Assembly: GCA_910586725.1 (NCBI GenBank)
Contig: CAJUJL010000002.1
Location: 1-64,000, forward strand
Origin: an uncultured Lachnospiraceae bacterium
GTDB taxonomy: Bacteria; Bacillota; Clostridia; Lachnospirales; Lachnospiraceae
DNA length: 64,000 nt
Reading direction: 5' to 3'
Shown: one piece after another, positions 45,562 to 52,600 of the stretch
Layout: each line of letters begins with the position of its first letter
Numbering within the stretch: the stretch's first letter is position 1
Program-made: the position numbers and the translations under genes
Notes under the pieces: model-generated
What the model saw: the letters and a program-made list of their open reading frames with translations, nothing else
Databases searched by the model: none
What the model was told of the DNA's origin: nothing

Positions 45562-46785
45562 ATGGCAGAGAAATATGTAGGAATTGATTTAAATGAAAAG
45601 TTTGCGATGATCAGTTATTATACGAAAGGAATGTCAGAACCGGGCACGTTCAGCATGGTGACGGGAAGCGAGGCATACCAGATCCCGGTCTGCGTTTCCA
45701 GAAAAAAGGGCGGCGGGCAGTGGCTGTATGGAGAGGAAGCCAGAAAAAACGCAAAAGAAGAGGGTGGCTGCTGCGTTGACGGCCTGTTAAAAAAGGCATT
45801 GGCGGCGGAACCGGTTGAGATGGAAGAGGATATTTATGATTCGTCGGAGCTTTTGTTTATTTTTCTGAAAAAACTGCTGGGGCTATGGCAGCAGGGCGGC
45901 GGGGAGCTTTGGCCGGATAAACTTGCCATTACCGTAGAAAATATGAACCTGGAGCACAGAAAGCTCTTAGGTCTTTTTGCGGAATGGTTAAAGCTTCCTT
46001 CGGAGCGTCTGATCCTTTTAGACGACAGAGAAAGCTTTTATTACTATGCGCTAAGCCAGCCCGCGGAGCTTTGTGCGCATGATGCGGCACTTTATTACTA
46101 TACGACGGGAAAGCTTTTCTGCTGGAAATTAAGCCATGACAGAAGAACAATGCCTCAGGTGGTGACAATAGAAGAAACGCGTTACGATGCAATATTAAAA
46201 GAGCGGGATGAGGAATTTGCCGATATTGTAGACGAAACCCTTTCCGGAAGCATTGTGTCCTCCGTTTATCTGATCGGAGACGGGTTTGACGGGGAATGGA
46301 TGAAAAAATCCCTTGCGGTGATCTGCAGGGGAAGACGGGCCTTTATGGGAAAAAATCTTTTCAGTAAAGGGGCCTGTTATGCCGCAGCCGTAAAGTCGGG
46401 GCAAACGGATTGGCCGTATGTCTATATGGGGGACAATGAGCTGAATGTCAATATCAGCCTGAAGGTGGAAAATAAAGGAAAAACAGAATTTTTGTCGTTG
46501 ATTACCGCCGGAGAGAACTGGTATGAGGCAGGAGGGGAATGTGAAGTGATTTTATGCGGGAGCCCTGCGGTGGATTTTTGGTTTCAGCCTCCCAGAAGCG
46601 CCGAGGCTGTGGTGCGTTCGTTGGAGCTTAGCGGCATGCAGGGAAGAGAGGATAAAACAACTCGTCTTAGAATTTCCGTGAAGCCTCTGGCAGCGGATAA
46701 GATACAGTTCCGCATTATGGATCTGGGATTTGGGGAAATTGTAAAAGGATCGGAAAAAGTATGGGAATATACAATAGCGGTTTAG
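45562..46785 (+). CDS. DUF5716-family protein with degenerate Hsp70/actin-like ATPase fold
   Basis: 407 residues, cytosolic. N-terminal YVGIDLNEKFAMISYY corresponds to the phosphate-1 loop of Hsp70 (GIDLGTTNS-type). The segment ESFYYYALSQPAELCAHDAALYYYTTGKLF (about 155-185) corresponds to the connect and phosphate-2 region but lacks the DxGGG glycines. VYLIGDGFDGEWMKKSL (about 234-250), followed by NLFSKGACYAAAV, matches the adenosine motif and the GAA.Y helix of DnaK. The C-terminal 130 residues are beta-rich, as in a substrate-binding domain. So the fold looks Hsp70-like, with hydrolysis doubtful. It lies 17 bases after the giant gene and 9 bases before a TPR gene. Confidence 0.75.
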   Translation: MAEKYVGIDLNEKFAMISYYTKGMSEPGTFSMVTGSEAYQIPVCVSRKKGGGQWLYGEEARKNAKEEGGCCVDGLLKKALAAEPVEMEEDIYDSSELLFIFLKKLLGLWQQGGGELWPDKLAITVENMNLEHRKLLGLFAEWLKLPSERLILLDDRESFYYYALSQPAELCAHDAALYYYTTGKLFCWKLSHDRRTMPQVVTIEETRYDAILKERDEEFADIVDETLSGSIVSSVYLIGDGFDGEWMKKSLAVICRGRRAFMGKNLFSKGACYAAAVKSGQTDWPYVYMGDNELNVNISLKVENKGKTEFLSLITAGENWYEAGGECEVILCGSPAVDFWFQPPRSAEAVVRSLELSGMQGREDKTTRLRISVKPLAADKIQFRIMDLGFGEIVKGSEKVWEYTIAV

Positions 46786-46794
46786 GAGGATCGG

Positions 46795-47487
46795 ATGGGG
46801 AAATTGCTCTTATGCAGCCATGAACTGGCTTCTGTGCCATATTATATTGAGAATATAGCGTTAAATGTATATTCGCTGGAAGAAATGTGCTGTTACTTAA
46901 AACATAACATTGATCTGGTGGAGCCTTCATTTATGGATGATGAACTGATTGCCTGGATCAGAACGGAATTAAAGATGCCGTCTCTTGCCGATCGGCTCGA
47001 AACATCAAAGGCCGGAAGGGGAGGGCTGAAGGAGTTCGTGAAGCTGCTTGCGGAAGGGTGCAGCTATTGCGGCAGAGAAGAAATCGAGGGTATGCAGTGG
47101 GCGGTAGCTGATTTTGAAAATAAAAGCGAAACAGAGTGCAAAAAAATACGGGCGGACAGGCTTCTGCAGAAAAAACGCTATGGGGCCTGCATCAAAGAAT
47201 ACAATAAGATTTTGGGATTTCCTGAAGTAAGAGGGATGCTTGCGGGCAATATTTACCATAATCTGGGCACGGCATACGCGGGATTGTTTTTCTTTCGGGA
47301 AGCTGCGGATTGTTTTGGAAAGGCATATGAAAGAAACAGAAATCCCCTTTCCTTCAAACAGCAGCAGATGGCGCAAAAGCTTGCGGAAGGGATGATTATG
47401 CCTGTAAAAGCCGCAAAGCGGGACGAGATGCGGTTGGATGAACAATTAGAACGGTTCAGGGAAGAATATTTAATCAACTGTAAGTAG
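46795..47487 (+). CDS. TPR-like protein of the DUF5717/5716 operon
   Basis: 230 residues, no signal peptide. The N-terminal 110 residues are helical and unrecognised (SHELASVPYYIENIALNVYSLEE). Residues about 115-205 carry two or three TPR-like helical pairs: ADRLLQKKRYGACIKEYNKIL and IYHNLGTAYAGLFFFREAADCFGKAYERN. TPR proteins bind peptide tails of chaperones and partners, so an adaptor role to the Hsp70-like protein is plausible (inference). AGGAGGA precedes the ATG. Tight spacing on both sides (9 and 11 bases). Confidence 0.7.
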   Translation: MGKLLLCSHELASVPYYIENIALNVYSLEEMCCYLKHNIDLVEPSFMDDELIAWIRTELKMPSLADRLETSKAGRGGLKEFVKLLAEGCSYCGREEIEGMQWAVADFENKSETECKKIRADRLLQKKRYGACIKEYNKILGFPEVRGMLAGNIYHNLGTAYAGLFFFREAADCFGKAYERNRNPLSFKQQQMAQKLAEGMIMPVKAAKRDEMRLDEQLERFREEYLINCK

Positions 47488-47498
47488 GAGAGATCAGA

Positions 47499-48674
47499 AT
47501 GATGGGATTTTTTAAGAGAAGAAAAAGACGGCGGGAGACAGAACGAATCCGGCAGGAAAATATGGACGTGATGCCGGAAGGGCTTTTGGAAGACGCAGGA
47601 GGAGATTCAAAAAAAGTACAGAAATATATTATAGACTGCTGCGGGCAGATAGCGGAAGCCGGTAAGGAACTGGAGGAAGAGCAGGCGGAATATCGAATTA
47701 TAACGGATTACCTGAACGATATTGAACTGCTGGAAAATCTGCCGGACGAGGAAATGACGGAAATTCGCAGTGTTGCGGAAAGCATAGAGAATTTAAACCA
47801 CCAGAGGGACAAATATAAGAACTCGGAGAAGAAAATATCCGACGCGCAGTTTGTTCAGATGCAGCGGGAAGAAGAGCTGATCCCCAATGCCATCAAGCGT
47901 CTGCGTGACAATGAGACGTATCAGGATGCCGTAAAGAAGGATATGAATTATCTGGAAGGAGAAAAGACGGAATGGCACTATAATAAATTTGAGCTGATCC
48001 GGCAGCAGAAATTGTTAAAAAACCTGTCGTTTATCCTGTTTGCGCTGTTTCTTGTAAGCGTAGTGGTTTTGCTTGTGTTACAGACAGGATTTTATGAAGA
48101 TATTTCGTATATATGGACGATGGTGATTTTTCTGGCGGCAGTCAGCGGATTTTTGATTTTCATGAAAATGTCGTCCAACCAAACAGAAATCAAACAGTCG
48201 GAAGTGAATATGAATTATGCCATTGTATTATTGAACAAAGTAAAGTTTAAATATGTCAATGTGACCAATGCGGTGGAATATGCCAGAGAGAAATACAACG
48301 TGAAAAATGCGTACGAATTTAATTATTTATGGGAGCAGTATTTGAATGAAGTAAGGGAACGTGAAAAATTCCGACAGGCAAATGAAGATCTGGAGTACTT
48401 CAACGGAAAACTGGTCCGGCTTCTGAACCGTTACCGTATGTATGACGCCCGCGTGTGGGTCAATCAGTCATCCGCATTGATTGACAAAAAAGAAATGGTG
48501 GAGGTAAAGCACAATTTGATCGTGCGCAGACAAAAGCTGCGCGCAAGAATGGAATATAATGCGCAGAATATCAGAGAACGAAAAACAGAACTGGACGAAA
48601 CGCTGAGAAAGGAGAAAATCAATACGCCGGAAATCCGTCAAATCATCAAATCCATAGAAAACAGCGGCGAATAG
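47499..48674 (+). CDS. membrane-anchored coiled-coil protein of the DUF5717/5716 operon
   Basis: 391 residues. A very basic N-terminus (FFKRRKRRRETERIRQ) leads into a long acidic coiled coil (about 45-165, rich in Glu/Lys). A two-helix hairpin crosses the membrane (about 172-193 and 200-223; LSFILFALFLVSVVVLLVL and TMVIFLAAVSGFLIFM). A second coiled coil runs to the C-terminus (about 225-390). Both ends should be cytosolic. No enzymatic motif. The gene ends the operon and would tether the three soluble partners to the membrane (inference). GGAG lies a few bases before the first of two ATGs; either can be the start. Confidence 0.7.
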   Translation: MMGFFKRRKRRRETERIRQENMDVMPEGLLEDAGGDSKKVQKYIIDCCGQIAEAGKELEEEQAEYRIITDYLNDIELLENLPDEEMTEIRSVAESIENLNHQRDKYKNSEKKISDAQFVQMQREEELIPNAIKRLRDNETYQDAVKKDMNYLEGEKTEWHYNKFELIRQQKLLKNLSFILFALFLVSVVVLLVLQTGFYEDISYIWTMVIFLAAVSGFLIFMKMSSNQTEIKQSEVNMNYAIVLLNKVKFKYVNVTNAVEYAREKYNVKNAYEFNYLWEQYLNEVREREKFRQANEDLEYFNGKLVRLLNRYRMYDARVWVNQSSALIDKKEMVEVKHNLIVRRQKLRARMEYNAQNIRERKTELDETLRKEKINTPEIRQIIKSIENSGE

Positions 48675-48714
48675 AAAGCGGACGCGGAAAGATGGAAGTA
48701 AGGAGAGGAGAAAA

Positions 48715-49179
48715 ATGACAAAGAGCGAGAAAGCAAAAGAATTGTTTTTGGAAGGATATAACTGCGCGCAGTCTTTAACAGGCGCTTACGCCAGTGAGAT
48801 GGGCCTTGATTTTTCAGCAGCCGTAAAACTGGCTTCTTCTTTTGGGGGAGGAATGGGCAGGATGCGTGAGGTCTGCGGGGCGGTCAGCGGAATGTTTCTT
48901 GCGGCGGGAGCAATTTACGGTTACGCCGATCCAAAAGATTTTTCCGGGAAAAAAGAACATTACCAGAGAATTCAGTTTTTGGCGGCGCAGTTTAAAAAGG
49001 AGACGGGAAGCATCGTCTGTCGGGAGCTTCTGGGAGATTTGGGCAAAGACGCGTCTTTTGTGCCTGGCGAGAGAACGAAAGAATATTATAAAAAAAGGCC
49101 CTGTGTGGAGTTGGTCGGGCTTGCCGCCGGAATACTGGAAGAATATATACAGGAATGCGGCTTGCCAGAAGAAAATTAG
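48715..49179 (+). CDS. C_GCAxxG_C_C family probable redox protein
   Basis: 154 residues with the family cysteines: GYNCAQSLTGAY near the N-terminus, the GGGMGRMREVCGAVSG block, then single Cys in IVCRELLG and RPCVELVG. The family is named for this cysteine pattern and is thought to be redox-active or metal-binding, without an established reaction. It follows the coiled-coil gene by 40 bases with GGAGAGG ahead of its ATG. It may share that transcript but has no evident functional link. Confidence 0.85.
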   Translation: MTKSEKAKELFLEGYNCAQSLTGAYASEMGLDFSAAVKLASSFGGGMGRMREVCGAVSGMFLAAGAIYGYADPKDFSGKKEHYQRIQFLAAQFKKETGSIVCRELLGDLGKDASFVPGERTKEYYKKRPCVELVGLAAGILEEYIQECGLPEEN

Positions 49180-49285
49180 TCAGAAATTATGGATTGTTTT
49201 AAGGGTGAAAAAGAAATATTTGATTATTTGCACAAAAATACATGTTTCATGTCGATAGAAATTATGCGAAATTACAGAAAGTGAC

Positions 49286-49314
49286 TTGACAGACTAAAAA
49301 TTTCTGTGTAAACT
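49286..49314 (+). promoter_or_regulatory. candidate promoter of the large adhesin gene
   Basis: TTGACA at 49286-49291, 17 bases, TAAACT at 49309-49314. It lies within the 446-base gap 49180-49625 and would give a leader of about 305 bases. Confidence 0.6.
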
Positions 49315-49410
49315 ATAAATATATTTTTATGTTTCTTTTATGGTCAGTGTCATTAAATGTATAGTTTTACGGGACAATGGAGTTAATAAAGAAGACAATG
49401 AAAATGTTAC

Positions 49411-49452
49411 AAAAAAATGCCATTTTACAGTTAATACAACTGTAAAATGGCA
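49411..49452 (-). terminator. strong hairpin, terminator-like on the minus strand
   Basis: Perfect 15-bp stem (TGCCATTTTACAGTT at 49418-49432 with its complement at 49438-49452) and a 5-base loop. On the minus strand it is followed by seven T (49417-49411); on the plus strand no T-run follows. No minus-strand gene reads into it, so it may be a leader structure or block antisense transcription. The rest of the gap is A/T-rich with no recognisable gene. Confidence 0.6.
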
Positions 49453-49625
49453 AAAATCAGATTATATGTATTATTTTTTTTGTTTTTTTAGTGACTGTTC
49501 ATAGTCTTACATGTGTCTCTTAAACTATACTATTGTGGGACGGTCAATTGAAAATTGGAGGAGGATAGAGGAAATTAAAAAGTTTTACTTTGAGCGCAAA
49601 ACAAATTAAGAAAGGAGACTTTAAA

Positions 49626-52600
49626 ATGAAATTAAAGCAAGTTTTAGCCGGGTTTTTGACAGGCGTCATGGTCGTTGCAAACCTTCCGTCTTTTGGAATA
49701 GACGGCATTGGATTACAGAAGGTTCAGGCTGAAGAAAGATCTTCTGTAGATGATGCTCTGGTTTACCGGTATCAGTCCATTCAGGGAATGAAAGCATATG
49801 CAGGATGGGCAACACGGTACGACGCGCCGATTGAAAATCTTTTAAAGGATGATACGTCGATCACATATTCACGTTATAATACGGGATATATTCCAAGATC
49901 TACTTATATTAGTGACAGGAATAATATTTTTATTAAGCTGAATACCACTTCCACGATAAAGAAGCTTAGTTATTATCCAAATGAAACAGAACGCAGCGGC
50001 GGTAATGGAAGTAATGTGGGCAATGGTACATTTACCAGGGTCAATGTATATGTATCCACGGAAGAGATAGGGGATAATCCTACTAAGGATGATGCGAACT
50101 GGGAACTTGCGCTGGAAAATATAAGGCTGGATTCAGATACGGACCTGACAGCGGATAACAGTACGATTCCACGTCATAATTTTGAATTTAAAGAGGCGAT
50201 AGCAAATGTAAAAGGAATCCGGATACAGGTGCTCAACACTGCTGGTCAATACCAGGGAGATGCTGACGTTGCAGATAAAGATAAGCGGGATACGTTTATC
50301 AGCGGCCGTGAATTGGAAGTTTATGGCGAGTCAGATAAAATTGCCGCTTCAGATATGACATTTACCGCAGACTTTGGATGTCATACAGATCAGGACGTAT
50401 TAAAATTGAACGACGGCAATCTTGAAACGACTATGCATTCTACATATGAGAATGATGAGGGTTTTGGAACAGACAGCCCGGTAAAGACAAATGAGGGGCA
50501 CTATTTTGCCAACAATAATATGTACTTTACGCTTCCGGAATCGACGCGTGTCGGTAAATTGACCTATGTTGCAGGGGCGTTAAACGGAAGCATTAAGCGG
50601 GCAAGAATCTACGTGTCTAACGTAGAGCTGGGAGAAGGAGAAGAACCCAAAGACATTCATGAATCCGCATGGTTAAAAGTATATGACAACACGGATGAAT
50701 CCGCAGAGGCATGGCAGCCTTATTTGTATCATGGCACGATTGCGAACAACAGTACGGAGGTTGTTTTTGATTCCGCACATATGGCGCGCCACGTACGCGT
50801 TGAAGTATTGGAAACACAGTACAGCGAGGACACTGCGCCCCAAAACAGGGTGACGAACAAGTGGATCAGCGGCCGGCGTGTGTACATTTACGCCGCGGAG
50901 CCATTGAATCAGGTAGAAGCTCAGGTAAACACAGCCCTTAGTGAAGCGGCGGGAGGCCAGGCAAAGGTAGTGGCTTACACAGGCGAGGCGCAGGGCAAGT
51001 CATATACAAATTTTAATGATAATGTCGGGGATAACAAAGAGAATGACAACTATTACTGGCTTCCCAAATATGACATTCGTCCAACGGGAGCCGATGCGGG
51101 CAAGACGAATTATATCGTTTTGGATCTTGGAACGACAGAGACGGATATTTCTGAAATTTCAATTCGCTGGCATAACATGGCATTTGCCACGAAGTATAAA
51201 ATTGAGACTTCAGAAACGTGCAGAGTATCCGGAGATGTTACGGACGCTGCAAATAAGGCGGTGAATGGAGAAGGCGATGAATGGGCAACAGTTGTAGACT
51301 ACACCGGAAGAGAAGATATGAACAGCGCTTTTCCAAAAGACGTATTCAGTGGAGACAGTCTCCGGCAAAATAAGCTGAAAAGATATGTGCGTCTGTCCAT
51401 GACAGAGACGAATGGGACGGCTGGGCTTTGGACGGTTGTAAGGGAGTTTCAGATCAAAGGAAGCCGTTTTCAGGTTGAAACGGTAAAAAACGTTGCGTTA
51501 GGATCAGCGATAGACGGTTTTACAACAGTGATCAAAGCTTATACGGGTGCAGGAGCAGATAAGGATCCGAGCTATGTAATCGATGGACGCGGAATTAACA
51601 ACGAAGCTGGAGAGGAAAATAATACCAGATGGGAAGCCGGCAGACCGATGAAGGAAGGCGGAAGCGTTGATACGCCGGGAGCCGCAATTGACGGCGCCGT
51701 GTCATATATTATTCTGGATCTGGGCGAACATGCATCCACTCAGGTAGAGTCGATCCGCATTCGTTGGGCGGATATGATGTTTGGTAAAGAATATGAAATT
51801 CAGACTTCCGACACATGCGATGTGAACGGAGATGTTGGAAATGAAGTCACTGAGGATACAATTGCAGGAGAGGCGAATGCCGCCAAATGGGAGACTGTAG
51901 CATCTGTTACAAAAGATATTACAGGCAGACCGAATCCGGCTCCATTAGATGAATTTGGTGATGGTAAAGCTTATCCGCTTCATAAGACATACCTTAAGAG
52001 ATATGTACGTCTTTTAGTTACGAAGATGAATTTATACGCAGGGGCACACGTAATCGGCGTTAAAGAAATAGAGATCAATGGTATCCGCAGGAAAGCCGAG
52101 ATTTCGGATGTAGTTCTGGACTGGACATTTGAAAATGCTTTACACGAAGAAGGAGAAACTGCACCGACGCTGGAAGCGACGCCGCGGTATGGCAGCGTAT
52201 TCCGTTCTCCGTCTACCAAACAGGGCGCAAGCTATCATGTGACGCCGGATACTATAAAGTGGGAGCAGAGCAATAATGGAACAGACGGCTGGGTTACGGC
52301 CGAGAGGGACTATTTTGATTTTGGCAAATATTACAGAGGTTCCGTGGAAATTTCATCTTTGGGAGCTCCGTTTTCCGAACTTGTAGATGTAAAAGTGAAT
52401 AACAGCACGGAAGGCGTGTCTGTAGCTATAAAAGACGGCAGACTGGCAGTAAGCAAGGTATACGCTCCTCTGACGGATTATACGGAACAGTATACGGCGT
52501 TAAAGACCTGGTTTGCCGGCGACGATTCCAAAGCCATCAGAGAAAGATATGGCCAGGCTCAGGGCGATGTTACAAATAATGCATGGAAGCGTTTTACACA

